Below are positions 25,022-33,923 of a stretch of DNA of 64,000 nt, one piece after another (position 1 is the stretch's first letter; the number at the start of each line of letters is the position of its first letter). Source of the DNA: DATLXU01 sp035575515. GTDB taxonomy: Bacteria; Acidobacteriota; Blastocatellia; UBA7656. The position numbers and the translations under genes were made by a program. The notes below the pieces were generated by a model, which was not told the origin of the DNA, did no database searches, and was given only the letters and a program-made list of their open reading frames with translations. The DNA lies in assembly GCA_035575515.1 (NCBI GenBank), contig DATLXU010000080.1, forward strand, positions 27,517-91,516, written 5' to 3'.

Positions 25022-26170
25022 TTACAGTCCAGCCGCGCGTCTGAGCGCGTCGGCTTTGTCGGTTCGCTCCCAGGTGAATTCGGGTTCGTTGCGACCGAAG
25101 TGGCCGTAGGCTGCGGTCTTCTTGTAAATCGGGCGGCGCAGGTTCAATGACTCGATTATTCCGGCGGGTGTGAGCCTGAAGTGTTCGCGCACGAGATCAG
25201 AAAGCTTGTCTTCGTCTATTTTGCCAGTGCCCCTTGTATCAACGAGCACAGAGACTGGCTCGGCCACGCCAATGGCATAGGCGAGTTGCACTTCGCAGCG
25301 TTCGGCAAGTCCTGCGGCGACTATGTTCTTTGCGACGTAGCGCGCCATATATGACGCCGAGCGGTCAACCTTTGTCGGGTCCTTGCCTGAAAACGCGCCG
25401 CCGCCGTGCGCGCCCGCGCCGCCGTAAGTGTCAACGATTATCTTGCGGCCCGTCAGTCCCGTGTCTCCCTGCGGCCCGCCGATGACGAACCGGCCAGTCG
25501 GATTGATGTGAAAATTGGTCTTGCCGTCGAGCATCTCGCCCGGCATGACAGATTTGATGACGTGATTGATGACGTCTTCGTGAATCTGATCGTTTGCGAC
25601 CGATTCGGAGTGCTGAGTGGAAATAACGACCGTGTCAACGCGAACGGGCTTGCGGTCAACGTACTCGACCGTGACCTGCGATTTGCCGTCGGGCCTGAGG
25701 TAATCGAGCAAACCTTCTTTGCGAACGTCCGAGAGGCGGCGGGTGAGCTTGTGCGCAAGCATAATAGGCAGCGGCATAAGCTCAGGCGTTTCGTTACAGG
25801 CGTAGCCGAACATCATTCCCTGATCGCCCGCGCCGCCCGTGTCAACGCCCATCGCAATGTCCTGTGATTGAGCGTCAATCGCGGTAATCACGCCGCAGGT
25901 TTCGCAATCGAATCCGTACTTGGCTCGCGTGTAGCCAATCTCTCTGACGGTCTCGCGAACTATCTTGGGAATATCAACCCACGCTGATGTGGTAATCTCG
26001 CCCGCGACAATAACGAGTCCGGTTGTGAGCAACGTCTCGCAGGCCACGCGGCCTTCGGGGTCTTTTTGCAATACTGCATCAAGCACAGCGTCGGAAATCT
26101 GGTCGGCCATTTTATCGGGGTGGCCTTCGGTCACAGATTCCGATGTGAACAAACGACGGTTAGTACTCAC
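25022..26170 (-). CDS. metK: S-adenosylmethionine synthetase
   Basis: The 382-residue protein carries the MetK signatures: TEGHPDKMADQISDAVLDA near the N terminus, the GAGDQGMMFGYAC loop and GGGAFSGKDPTKVDRSASY. It makes SAM from methionine and ATP in the cytosol, feeding methylation and radical SAM chemistry; ahcY downstream closes the cycle. A sigma-70-type promoter lies about 80 nt upstream. The start ATG is preceded by AGGAGG at a slightly long distance (about 13 nt). Confidence 0.97.
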   Translation of the reverse strand: MSTNRRLFTSESVTEGHPDKMADQISDAVLDAVLQKDPEGRVACETLLTTGLVIVAGEITTSAWVDIPKIVRETVREIGYTRAKYGFDCETCGVITAIDAQSQDIAMGVDTGGAGDQGMMFGYACNETPELMPLPIMLAHKLTRRLSDVRKEGLLDYLRPDGKSQVTVEYVDRKPVRVDTVVISTQHSESVANDQIHEDVINHVIKSVMPGEMLDGKTNFHINPTGRFVIGGPQGDTGLTGRKIIVDTYGGAGAHGGGAFSGKDPTKVDRSASYMARYVAKNIVAAGLAERCEVQLAYAIGVAEPVSVLVDTRGTGKIDEDKLSDLVREHFRLTPAGIIESLNLRRPIYKKTAAYGHFGRNEPEFTWERTDKADALRRAAGL

Positions 26171-26251
26171 TAAATCGTAGCCTCCTATCGGTAATTGCCC
26201 TGCGGCGGGTCACGTTATAACACGGACGCAAAGCGTTGCTTTAAGCGCGAA

Positions 26252-26280
26252 AATCTAACAGACGCCATGTTGAGTGTCAA
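26252..26280 (-). promoter_or_regulatory. Sigma-70-type promoter for metK
   Basis: Read on the minus strand, a perfect TTGACA (26280-26275) and TAGATT (26257-26252) are separated by exactly 17 bp. The predicted leader of about 75 nt contains a short GCAACGC/GCG stem but no SAM riboswitch that I can recognise. Confidence 0.65.
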
Positions 26281-26377
26281 GGTGAATAGCAGACGGGCAG
26301 GCAGGCGTGTGCATAGACCAATCCCATCGGCGATGATTTTAAGAGCTAGAATGATTGTAGCTTGCAGAGTGTAACCA

Positions 26378-26415
26378 GGGATTTAACTCCGCGCTCAATT
26401 GCGGAGCTAAATCCC
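26378..26415. repeat. Palindromic hairpin upstream of metK
   Basis: GGGATTTAACTCCGC and GCGGAGCTAAATCCC pair over 15 bp with one mismatch and an 8-nt loop. No poly-T follows. It lies between the divergent flank of metK and the end of the radical SAM gene and may be an interspersed palindrome or a weak terminator. Confidence 0.6.
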
Positions 26416-26466
26416 ATCAAATGAATTGCAGGCACAAATCCCGGTTTCGGTCAGCGCAAACACTTT

Positions 26467-27804
26467 TCAGTCAAGGTTGGTCGTCCCCTGAAAACCGCGC
26501 TTCGCCATCTTCCACAGCCAGCGGATTATGCGCGCGTCGTCGTATGCGTAGGCGAGATTGTGATTCAAGGTCGAGAAACAGTGCGTCTGACAGGTCTTCT
26601 TCATCTCATTCAACTGTTTGACGTCAAACTTGTGGTTGCCGACCGTGCCCCAGTCATAACTCGCGCCATACATCGGAAAGCACGGGCCGAGCGTGCCGTC
26701 CACGCGGATGATGACGTTGTTCTGACCTGCGCGACAATTCCATTCGAATCCTTTGCCGCGCATGAACTGTTTCATCTCATTCAGCCTGTGAATTGAATTG
26801 ACGATCTTGTAACCCTGTCGCTTTTTGTCAATGATCCAATCAATAAGCTCATCTACTTGCGGCCAGTCTTCGGGGCGTATGTATGTCGGATTGTCCGCGT
26901 AGTGTTTGAAGTGGTCCTGTTCCATCATCGGCGTCTCGTTGATGTGGAAGTCGACGACGAGGCTGTTGTCGTGCGCGAACTCTGTTAGCTGTCGCATATC
27001 GTCCAGATTGTTGCGGCAGATATTCATGTTGAAGAAGACGCTGTAGCCATAACGGTACTGTTTGTTCAGGAGGTAATTGAGGTTTTCGCGCACGGGATTG
27101 AGAGCCTTCGGCAGGCCCGGCTTTTCGTCCACAGCGTCGAGGGCGAAGTTGTAAATTGCAACGCCTGCGTCGGCGAGGCGATCAATCAAAGGCGGGCGCA
27201 GCAACCTGCCGTTCGTGCCTATGTAAACCCAGAAGCCTTTCTTCGCGGCGTAGTAAACGACCTTGTGCGCGAAGTCGGGTCTCAAGAGCGGCTCACCGCC
27301 CATCAGCGCCACCACGCGGCAGCCCGAATCATAGAGCCAGTCAATCGCATCTTTGGCCATCTCTTCGGTCATGCCCTTAACGCGATTGTCGAACGACCAG
27401 CAGTACCAGCAGTCGAGATTGCATTTGTACTCAACGAAGAGATAGGCGGTGATTGGGTGAAAATCGCCCGGCAGCACACGCGAGCGGACGTAGGGGACGA
27501 GCCACCCGCGCATCGCGCGGACGATGTACGGAGCCGTCCAACGTCGTTTGGCCGGAGGCACATGCGGCTTGTGGTCTTCGGCAGGGTCACCGAGCAGCTC
27601 AGGCCGCTGCGGAAAGACCGGCTCTGGCAGGACATTCTTTTTCTCCGCAGGTTCTGATTGATTCGCGGTCTTCGGCGCTGTCTTCAATTGAACTAAAGGT
27701 TTTTGTGTGGGCGATGCGTTTCGCAGCAAGTCATGAAGATCGGCGTCTAAGCGGAATGGGGCGACGCTGTTCGGCTTGTTTTGATTATGTTCCTGTGGTT
27801 GCAT
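26467..27804 (-). CDS. Radical SAM protein with C-terminal cysteine-rich domain
   Basis: The 445-residue protein has the radical SAM cluster motif CNLDCWYC at about residues 131-138, a GGEPLL motif and a TIM-barrel core. The C-terminal part (about 350-430) has four more Cys (NCRAG, GPCFP, CQTHC), similar to SPASM-like auxiliary cluster domains. The first 95 residues are a Pro/Lys-rich, probably flexible extension. An AGGAGG lies 5 nt before the ATG. Substrate unknown. It is divergent from an LigB-like/AMMECR1 gene pair, whose families are elsewhere linked to a radical SAM enzyme, but that one is of a different type. Confidence 0.85.
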   Translation of the reverse strand: MQPQEHNQNKPNSVAPFRLDADLHDLLRNASPTQKPLVQLKTAPKTANQSEPAEKKNVLPEPVFPQRPELLGDPAEDHKPHVPPAKRRWTAPYIVRAMRGWLVPYVRSRVLPGDFHPITAYLFVEYKCNLDCWYCWSFDNRVKGMTEEMAKDAIDWLYDSGCRVVALMGGEPLLRPDFAHKVVYYAAKKGFWVYIGTNGRLLRPPLIDRLADAGVAIYNFALDAVDEKPGLPKALNPVRENLNYLLNKQYRYGYSVFFNMNICRNNLDDMRQLTEFAHDNSLVVDFHINETPMMEQDHFKHYADNPTYIRPEDWPQVDELIDWIIDKKRQGYKIVNSIHRLNEMKQFMRGKGFEWNCRAGQNNVIIRVDGTLGPCFPMYGASYDWGTVGNHKFDVKQLNEMKKTCQTHCFSTLNHNLAYAYDDARIIRWLWKMAKRGFQGTTNLD

Positions 27805-28298
27805 TCATTCCTCCTGGAAAGATGTTCGTTCGTCTTTAATCGGAAGTCCTCTCCCGGCGAGAGATGATGGGCGCTGATGAAGATTGCGCCGGTTCTGCGA
27901 GCCTGACGCGAGGCGCTTCACTTCAACAGCGCGGCGAGCTTTTGTCTTTTCACACGCTGGTTTGCTCAATCCCTGAATCAACTCAATCTTTGTGCGCTTT
28001 CGCGCGATTTTTGCCTCAATCTAACTAACACGGAAAGGCTGCTTGACCCCACGCAGTAATTATCACATTTCGCTCAAAAACCAAATTCTATCCTCACTGC
28101 ATGATCCCACTTGATATTCGTTATGTACTAAATCCGTTTTTATCTGTCAAATGGATTGCATAATTCTAAATGATACCTCCTCAGTTGTGCCCGATCCGAG
28201 ATGCCTGGCAGTTGAACTCAATTTTGGCTGAGAGTTATTATGTTGCTCGGCGACTTACTTGCACGATACAACACGAAGCAAGCCGAAGGAGTGTCACA
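27805..28298. other. Divergent intergenic region, no gene seen
   Basis: About 490 nt between the radical SAM gene and the LigB-like gene. The second half is AT-rich compared with the surroundings (28060-28170) and should carry the promoters. A frame from 28170 runs into the LigB-like gene but lacks a ribosome-binding site and family similarity, so I treat it as non-coding. Confidence 0.5.
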
Positions 28299-29123
28299 AT
28301 GGACGGCTCAATCGTATTTGCTGGAATAGCGCCGCACCCGCCGCTGCTCGTTCCCGAAGTGGGCGGCAAACGCATCGAACAGGTTCAAGACTCGCAGGGC
28401 GCCTTGCGCGTTTTCTCCCGCCGATTGATTGATACCAATCCTGAAACGGTCGTCGTTATTTCTCCGCATTCGCCGCTCGATCCGCGCGCGTTTACGGCTC
28501 GCGCAACAAAAGAGCTTCGCGGCGACTTCAGCGAGTTTTATGCGCCGCAGGTCCGCCTCACGTTTCAAAACGATCTTGAAATGATCGAAGCCATCAAGCG
28601 CGCTGCCGCAGATGAAGGCGTGAGCTTCGGCGAGCTTGGGCGCAACTATCCGCTCGATCACGGCGCGATGGTCCCGCTCTATTATCTGCGTGAAGCCGGG
28701 TGGAGCGGTCCTGTGGTCGTGATTGGGTTCACGATGCTTTCGATTGAAAAGCACCTGGCATTCGGGCGCGCAATCGAGCGAGCGGCTCGCTCGATTAATA
28801 AACGCATCGCGCTCGTTGCAAGCGGGGACCTCAGCCATCGCCTGATCGTGGGCGGGCCTTATGAGTTTGAACCCACTGCGCATCTTTTTGACGAGCAAAT
28901 CGTTCGCTCAATATCAAAAGGCGACCCAAGCGGCGTGATAAACGTTGATGATGATTTGAGGAATCGAGCGGGTGAGTGCGGCTATCGCTCGATTTTAATT
29001 GCGCTCGGAAGCGTCGGCGAAAACTTGCGCGACCACCAGGTGCTCAGCTACGAAGGCCCGTTCGGCGTCGGCTACATGGTCGCCGTGCTTCTCGATGAAA
29101 ATAGAGCTATAAGCAAATCATGA
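28299..29123 (+). CDS. Class III extradiol dioxygenase (LigB)-like protein of the AMMECR1-associated type
   Basis: The 274-residue protein begins IVFAGIAPHPPLLVPEVG, the usual start of the LigB-like domain that in other bacteria is fused in front of an AMMECR1 domain. Other family segments are VVVISPHSPLD, PLDHGAMVPLYYL and VASGDLSHRL, with His and Asp residues that could bind a metal. The function of this type is not established. The ATG at 28299 has GAAGGAG upstream and starts the domain. Its stop overlaps the next gene's start (ATGA), so the usual fusion is here two coupled genes. Confidence 0.85.
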   Translation: MDGSIVFAGIAPHPPLLVPEVGGKRIEQVQDSQGALRVFSRRLIDTNPETVVVISPHSPLDPRAFTARATKELRGDFSEFYAPQVRLTFQNDLEMIEAIKRAAADEGVSFGELGRNYPLDHGAMVPLYYLREAGWSGPVVVIGFTMLSIEKHLAFGRAIERAARSINKRIALVASGDLSHRLIVGGPYEFEPTAHLFDEQIVRSISKGDPSGVINVDDDLRNRAGECGYRSILIALGSVGENLRDHQVLSYEGPFGVGYMVAVLLDENRAISKS

Positions 29124-29659
29124 ATGACCTTGCTGGCAACATAGCGCCGCAGGAAATGGCCCGGCTCACAGTTGAGAGCTTCATACGCGAAGGAATTATT
29201 CTGCCTGCGCCCGCAAACCCACAAGGCATACTGGCCGAGCGCGCGGGCACGTTCGTCACCTTGCGAAGCTCAGACGGTCAACTGCGCGGGTGCATCGGAA
29301 CTATCGAGCCGATGTGCAAAACGGTCGCGCACGAGATAATTCAAAACGCAATCAGCGCCGCCACGCACGACCCACGCTTTCCACCTGTCAGAGTAGATGA
29401 GCTGCCGGGACTTTCGTATGGGGTTGATGTTTTGTCCGTGCCCGAAAGGGTGAAAGGCGTCGAAGACCTCGACCCGCAGCAGTTCGGAGTCATTATCGAA
29501 ACGATGGATGGCAGGCGGCGGGGGCTTCTGCTCCCACGTATTGAAACGATAAACACGGCTCAGGAGCAATGGCTCGCAGTTCACTTGAAAGCGGGCATAA
29601 GACCTGGCACGCCCGTCCGCGTCGAGCGATTCACCGTCACACGCTTCGGCAAAGACTAG
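29120..29659 (+). CDS. AMMECR1 domain protein
   Basis: The 179-residue protein has the AMMECR1 signature: GTFVTLRSSDGQLRGCIGT, AHEIIQNAISAATHDPRFPPV and a C-terminal PRIETINTAQEQWLAV. The conserved LRGCIGT segment is the most invariant part in this family of unknown biochemical function. It overlaps the LigB-like gene by 4 nt, so the two are probably made together. The next gene is rpsT with its own promoter. Confidence 0.92.
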   Translation: MNDLAGNIAPQEMARLTVESFIREGIILPAPANPQGILAERAGTFVTLRSSDGQLRGCIGTIEPMCKTVAHEIIQNAISAATHDPRFPPVRVDELPGLSYGVDVLSVPERVKGVEDLDPQQFGVIIETMDGRRRGLLLPRIETINTAQEQWLAVHLKAGIRPGTPVRVERFTVTRFGKD

Positions 29660-29683
29660 GGGGTTTTGACTCTACAGCAACGC

Positions 29684-29713
29684 TTGACAGCCGTTCAAGC
29701 CGCCCGTTATTCT
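29684..29713 (+). promoter_or_regulatory. Candidate promoter for rpsT
   Basis: TTGACA (29684-29689) and TATTCT (29708-29713) are separated by 18 bp, about 50 nt before the rpsT start. The -35 box is perfect and the -10 box has four of six consensus bases. Confidence 0.55.
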
Positions 29714-29765
29714 ATTAATCTTTTTTCAAGAGAATTTTCTTCACCGTATAGAGGAGAGATAGTAG

Positions 29766-30032
29766 ATGGCAAATCATAAGTCAGCCGAAAAGCGCGTGCG
29801 CCAAACCGAACGCCGCAATGAAGTCAATCGCCGCAATCGCGGACACCTTCGCACCGAGATTAAGAAACTGCGCGCCGCAATCGCGGCGGGCAATCGCGAA
29901 GAGTCTCAGGCGCTGCTCGCGCGAACCATTTCGGTGATTGATAAATCCATTCAGAAAGGCGTGCTCCATAAGAACGCCGCCGCCCGCTATAAATCGCGCC
30001 TCACAACAGCTGTCAACAACCTGTCGGCTTAA
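29766..30032 (+). CDS. rpsT: 30S ribosomal protein S20
   Basis: The 88-residue protein is S20 throughout: MANHKSAEKRVRQTERR at the start and VLHKNAAARYKSRLTTAVN at the end. S20 binds 16S rRNA in the body of the small subunit and is often regulated on its own transcript. GAGGAGAG lies upstream of the start. An intrinsic terminator follows. Confidence 0.97.
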   Translation: MANHKSAEKRVRQTERRNEVNRRNRGHLRTEIKKLRAAIAAGNREESQALLARTISVIDKSIQKGVLHKNAAARYKSRLTTAVNNLSA

Positions 30033-30092
30033 TTGAGTCAAGCGATTGCAAACTTCGCGTGGTTACTCGCGCGGCCAATACTTCATAAAACG

Positions 30093-30127
30093 AAAAAGAG
30101 AACGGCACCAAGCGCCGTTCTCTTTTT
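30093..30127. terminator. Bidirectional intrinsic terminator
   Basis: AAAAAGAGAACGGC pairs with GCCGTTCTCTTTTT over 14 bp with a 7-nt loop. The stem ends in a U-run on both strands, so it can end both rpsT and, from the other side, the convergent encapsulin gene. Confidence 0.9.
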
Positions 30128-30181
30128 GTTGCCTATCGCGAATCGGGAATCAATCCACCATTAACAGCTTCCCTTCCCGCT

Positions 30182-31051
30182 TTACTTTTTGCGCGCAGAC
30201 CTTCCTTCAGCCGGAGGCTCAAGCGTGCAAATTGAGCCGTGCCGCTTGATTCTCAAATATACTGACTCAAAGACGCGAAACGGGTGATTCATGTGCTCCG
30301 CGCCAAGATACGCAACCGTCAAATCTTGAGCGACTGCCAAATCGAAGTTCTGCGCGCCAGTCGCTACGACCATACCGTAGCCGTTTTGAATCAGCGGCGA
30401 TTGATAAACGCCGTCGGTAATGATCTTTCGTATTTGCTCGATCTCAAGCACGCCCGTGCCGGGATGGACCTGATGCATCTGCGTGTAAAGCACAGGGCTT
30501 ACGACCATCGCATACGGCCCATAGTGGCCCGCCTGCGCAAGAACCTGAGTTGCGTCAATCGCATCTTGAAAAGCATTGCCCGCCTGCGCCCAATCGCGCC
30601 GCGTCATGACCTGGCGGCCTTCGACGATCATCAATCCTTCGTAGCCCATCTCAGCGTTGCCGTTGAAGATCAAATCATCTTCGGCATCAGCGCAGAAAGC
30701 CGCCGCGCCCGCAGCCGCAGCTATGTCTAAAGGCGTGCCCGCCTGCCGCGAAGTCTCTATGTCGCGCCAGTGAAGAATAAAATCTTTATAGATGAGCGGG
30801 ATTATTCCGCTCTCGCGGCGAACTGAGCGAACAGGATCGGATTCCTCTTCGCCTAAGAGGCCGATGCGGCCAATCGTAGTGCCTGAGAAATGGTCGTGCA
30901 CGATTGTCTGAACGCCTGGACCGAGCGGCCCGTGAAGGTCAACTATGCGGCGGCCAACCAATCGCCTGCGCGCAACCTCAATGACCACAGCCTTGATGTT
31001 TTCCCATTCCTGATCGTTCAGCGGATTTTCTTCGTGAGCAAAGATGGGCAT
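30182..31051 (-). CDS. Encapsulin shell protein (family 1, linocin-M18 type)
   Basis: The 289-residue protein matches family 1 encapsulins with the HK97 phage-capsid fold: PLNDQEWENIKAVVIEVARRRLVGRRIVDLHGPLGPGVQ at the start, and later AAAGAAAFCADAEDDLIFNG. Encapsulins build icosahedral nanocompartments that hold a cargo enzyme, often a peroxidase or ferritin-like protein carrying a C-terminal targeting peptide. No such cargo gene is next to it: holA lies upstream and rpsT converges from the other side. It has an extra basic C-terminal tail (SARKK). AGGAG lies upstream of the start. Confidence 0.92.
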   Translation of the reverse strand: MPIFAHEENPLNDQEWENIKAVVIEVARRRLVGRRIVDLHGPLGPGVQTIVHDHFSGTTIGRIGLLGEEESDPVRSVRRESGIIPLIYKDFILHWRDIETSRQAGTPLDIAAAAGAAAFCADAEDDLIFNGNAEMGYEGLMIVEGRQVMTRRDWAQAGNAFQDAIDATQVLAQAGHYGPYAMVVSPVLYTQMHQVHPGTGVLEIEQIRKIITDGVYQSPLIQNGYGMVVATGAQNFDLAVAQDLTVAYLGAEHMNHPFRVFESVYLRIKRHGSICTLEPPAEGRSARKK

Positions 31052-31067
31052 CCTTCTCCTCCAGAAC

Positions 31068-31141
31068 AGTTTTCAGTTTTCAGTTTTTAGTTTTCAGGTT
31101 GCAGTCAAAGGCGCAATGACCAACTAAAAACTGAAAACTAA
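31068..31141. repeat. Heptamer inverted-repeat array (TTTTCAG type)
   Basis: The left arm ttttcag-ttttcag-tttttag-ttttcag pairs with the right arm (ctaaaaactgaaaacta). Period is 7 bp; the loop is about 25 nt. It lies directly upstream of the encapsulin gene. Confidence 0.85.
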
Positions 31142-31158
31142 CTTGATATGAATATACT

Positions 31159-32205
31159 TCACCGCGCGCTGACGGGCAAAGTCAATTCAGCGATGAGATA
31201 CTCCATTTGAAGGCGCGGCGTCGCTTCGGAATTCTTTATTGCGTTGTCCACCTGCGCGATGCGGCGAAGCCCATGCACTATCTCCTCGCGCGGCGTGTGC
31301 AGGATTCTTCTGTTGAACACTTCAGCGTTCCGCCCGTATCGGCCCGTCGCTTTATTGACCTCTTCGGTCGGCGCTTTTTTTGCCATCAACTCTTTCGCCG
31401 CAAGCATCCTGCGATAGAGTCCCGCAAGCGCGCCGAGCACCATCAGCGGGTCGTTGCCGTCATCAAGCAATCGCTCCATCAATCGAAGAGCGCGTTTGCG
31501 ATTGCGCTCGATTATCGCGTCCCAAAGCTCCCAGCTAGTGTGCTCGCGGGCGCGCGGCACAAGCTCCTCGACAGCTGAATTATTGATAATTCCTCCGCCC
31601 GCATAAAGCGCGAGCTTTTCAAGCTCATTCACCAGACGATTCAACCGCGTGCCGACAAGCCCTATAAGATGGCCTAAGGCGGAAGGCTCTATGCGACACC
31701 CGCGCCGCTTCAGGAATTCTTCGGCGTAGCGCGTCGCCTGCTGATCAGTCAATGGCTCGAACGAGACGACTGTGGCGGTCTTCAATAGTGCGGTCGAAAT
31801 CTTCCTTCGTTGATCGAGCGAGACAGTTTGAAATACGATGGTTGCCGTAGGCGACGGGTTTTTCAGGTAGTCAATCACAAGCTCGTTTTCGTGCTCCCTG
31901 ATCTTATCGAAATCGCGGATGACGACGAGCCGTCGCGCGCTCATCATCGGCAACTGGTTGGCTTGCTCAAGCGCCTCAGTGATGTAAACCTTCGGGCCGA
32001 TCTGATTCGGGTTTGTGATGGTGAAGGTCGAGACGTTGAACATCCGAAAGGCTTCGTCAATCGTTGAGACAAGCAGCTTCAACGCGCGCTCTTGAAGGTA
32101 CGCTTCTTCGCCGACGAATAGATAGAGCGACTCTACGCGCCCTTCTTTCACCTGGCGGCGGAACTCTTCATAAGTTAATCCAACGAGTTTCTTTCGCCTG
32201 CTCAC
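31159..32205 (-). CDS. holA: DNA polymerase III delta subunit
   Basis: The 348-residue protein matches HolA: YLFVGEEAYLQERALKLLV at the start (ATPase-like domain without an intact Walker A), PMMSARRLVVIRDFDKI, and the C-terminal clamp-loader collar (WDAIIERNRKRALRLMERLLDDGNDPLMVLGALAGLYR). Delta opens the sliding clamp within the clamp loader. It overlaps the lptE-like gene by 4 nt, the same gene order as in many Gram-negative bacteria. Confidence 0.9.
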   Translation of the reverse strand: MSRRKKLVGLTYEEFRRQVKEGRVESLYLFVGEEAYLQERALKLLVSTIDEAFRMFNVSTFTITNPNQIGPKVYITEALEQANQLPMMSARRLVVIRDFDKIREHENELVIDYLKNPSPTATIVFQTVSLDQRRKISTALLKTATVVSFEPLTDQQATRYAEEFLKRRGCRIEPSALGHLIGLVGTRLNRLVNELEKLALYAGGGIINNSAVEELVPRAREHTSWELWDAIIERNRKRALRLMERLLDDGNDPLMVLGALAGLYRRMLAAKELMAKKAPTEEVNKATGRYGRNAEVFNRRILHTPREEIVHGLRRIAQVDNAIKNSEATPRLQMEYLIAELTLPVSAR

Positions 32206-32720
32206 AGCCCTTCCATTATCGTCGAGATAATTGTCTGCGCGAAATCCTTCGCGATGCGGTCAACCGCCGGGTTCTCTTCGTTGAAGAACGACGCCGGGTC
32301 GTCCGATAGCTCGTACTCGCCTTCAAAACTCATGCGCGGATTCTGATAGAGAATCTTGCGGGTGCGGCGGTCGCGCAAGGTGACGCTCACGATGATTCGC
32401 ACATCCCAGACGCGCGTGCGACCTCGATCATCGAGGATCGAGCCGGCGGCGCGAAAGCTCCGAATGTCGCCAGTCAAAACTGCGTCGGCCTGTTCCGGAT
32501 CAGTCGTGATGCGCAGCGCGCGTGCGCGTTTCAGGATTTCGTCAATGACGGATTGCGTGAATCGCTGCTCGACACGGTAGCGCAAACTTGAGTTTTGAAA
32601 CACGGGCACGGCAATACTTTTAATGTCTGCGGGAAGCCCCTTGCCTTTGCCCGCAGGCTTGTAGCCGCACACGTCGAATAGAAGCGAGAACAGAATCGCA
32701 ATCACTGCTGGCTTGAACAT
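32202..32720 (-). CDS. LptE-like LPS-assembly lipoprotein
   Basis: The 172-residue protein begins with a hydrophobic signal and CGYKPAG, the typical N terminus of LptE lipoproteins; then ADIKSIAVPVFQNSSLRYRVEQRFTQSVIDEIL as in the family. LptE plugs the LptD barrel that inserts lipopolysaccharide into the outer membrane. The residue before the Cys is Val, not the usual Gly or Ala, so lipidation is likely but not certain. Its overlap with holA supports the assignment. If right, the organism has an LPS-type outer membrane. Confidence 0.8.
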   Translation of the reverse strand: MFKPAVIAILFSLLFDVCGYKPAGKGKGLPADIKSIAVPVFQNSSLRYRVEQRFTQSVIDEILKRARALRITTDPEQADAVLTGDIRSFRAAGSILDDRGRTRVWDVRIIVSVTLRDRRTRKILYQNPRMSFEGEYELSDDPASFFNEENPAVDRIAKDFAQTIISTIMEGL

Positions 32721-32762
32721 CGCATTGATATTAGCTTCGCGAGCGCGATTGATACAAGCACG

Positions 32763-33794
32763 CTATGCTCGCACAGGCTCGCGGCCCAGTCGCTCGACCT
32801 GTTCAACGGCTTCTTTGTAGCGCGCGAGATAGGCCGTGTAATCCTGTTCGCTGGAAGGAAACATCCCGTACCAGAAATAATCGAAACGCTCAGTCAGGTA
32901 GCGCATAGGCGCGGTCAATGCGCTGAAGCGCGACACGCGCGCGAGGTATTCGTGATTCGTCGCGCTCTCGTCAAGCTCAACAAGGTCGCGCTCGGCCATC
33001 TCGTACAGCAGCGCGATGTAAAGCCCGCGCATAGCCCGACGAAAATCGCCGCGCCGCGCCGCCTCTATCGCAGACTCGGCAAGCTCGCGCGCGGTCATGC
33101 CAGCCTCTATCTCTTCGCCGAGCACGGTGCGCTTCGCCGCGCGCTTCCCGCTCAACCTTCTGTTGCGAGTTATGCGCAGCACGCCTATCAGCGCGGCGAC
33201 GAGCGCAGCAACAATGACCGCTATCGCAAACCAGTTTCCGCCCGAACTCGCGCCGAACAGCGACGCAAGCAGCCGCATAAAGGCGTCGAGGATTTGTTTG
33301 AGAAAATCCATCACGCGGTCCCACATCTTTTTTATGAAGGCGGCAATCGGGCTTTCAGTCTTGGGCTGAAACGTTGAGCGAGAGAGTATCTCGCGAATCT
33401 TTTCATGCGGGTCGCCTGCGGCGGTCGCGTTTTGTGAATTGTTCTGCGGTTGAAGCAGTTGGCGATCAAGAGCGCGCAGACGACTTTCAGCTTCGTCGAG
33501 ATATGCGAGCCGCTGCCCGGCGTCGCGCGATGCTTTGTAAGAATTGAGCAGCGAGTGAAGCCAGGAATTATCAACCGTCACGACGCGCCCTTCGATCCTT
33601 ATCTGTTCCGATTCCGGCAGCAGCTCTTTTATCGAAGCGATTCCATCATCGCTATATGCAGGGTCTTTCTTGATGCGCTTGATCTGCTCTGCGGCCAATA
33701 CGACTCGTTGCTCATAACCGAGCAGCGTCGCCGCGCTCAAAGCCTCGCTTGCCAGCAGAAGCATTATCATCAATGATGGAATTAGTCGCCTCAT
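32763..33794 (-). CDS. DUF4129-type membrane protein
   Basis: The 343-residue protein has a signal peptide, an extracytoplasmic helical region (about 25-190), a membrane helix near GGNWFAIAVIVAALVAALIGVL (about 192-212), and a cytoplasmic C-terminal domain. That domain ends with TNHEYLARVSR, FDYFWYGMFPSSEQDY, the pattern of DUF4129. Proteins of this type occur beside transglutaminase-like or multi-pass membrane genes; the biochemical role is unknown. The next upstream gene is a multi-pass protein with a zinc ribbon, probably in the same operon. Confidence 0.75.
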   Translation of the reverse strand: MRRLIPSLMIMLLLASEALSAATLLGYEQRVVLAAEQIKRIKKDPAYSDDGIASIKELLPESEQIRIEGRVVTVDNSWLHSLLNSYKASRDAGQRLAYLDEAESRLRALDRQLLQPQNNSQNATAAGDPHEKIREILSRSTFQPKTESPIAAFIKKMWDRVMDFLKQILDAFMRLLASLFGASSGGNWFAIAVIVAALVAALIGVLRITRNRRLSGKRAAKRTVLGEEIEAGMTARELAESAIEAARRGDFRRAMRGLYIALLYEMAERDLVELDESATNHEYLARVSRFSALTAPMRYLTERFDYFWYGMFPSSEQDYTAYLARYKEAVEQVERLGREPVRA

Positions 33795-33800
33795 AGCTTG

Positions 33801-33920
33801 GAGTTTCTAAGTTCAGGGTTCAGAGTTCAAGATTTCAGATTCCTATTCTTGATTCAAAGCGCCCGGCGAATTAATCAAAAGCTGAAGCTGGAGCCCGGAA
33901 CTCTGAACTCAGAATTCGGA
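33801..33920. repeat. Heptamer inverted-repeat array (GTTCAGG/GTTCAGA type)
   Basis: The left arm (ttcaggg-ttcagag-ttcaaga) pairs with the right arm (cccggaactctgaactcagaattcggaact). Period is 7 bp. The loop of about 65 nt has no feature of its own. The heptamer type is shared with 4482-4567. Confidence 0.8.
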
Positions 33921-33923
33921 ACT

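Noticed and set aside
26171..26245. SAM or SAH riboswitch in the metK leader
   Set aside because: The predicted leader is only about 75 nt and I could not match any known SAM or SAH riboswitch core.
28170..28298. N-terminal extension of the LigB-like protein
   Set aside because: The ATG at 28299 has a good ribosome-binding site and starts the domain; the extra 43 residues show no similarity to the family.
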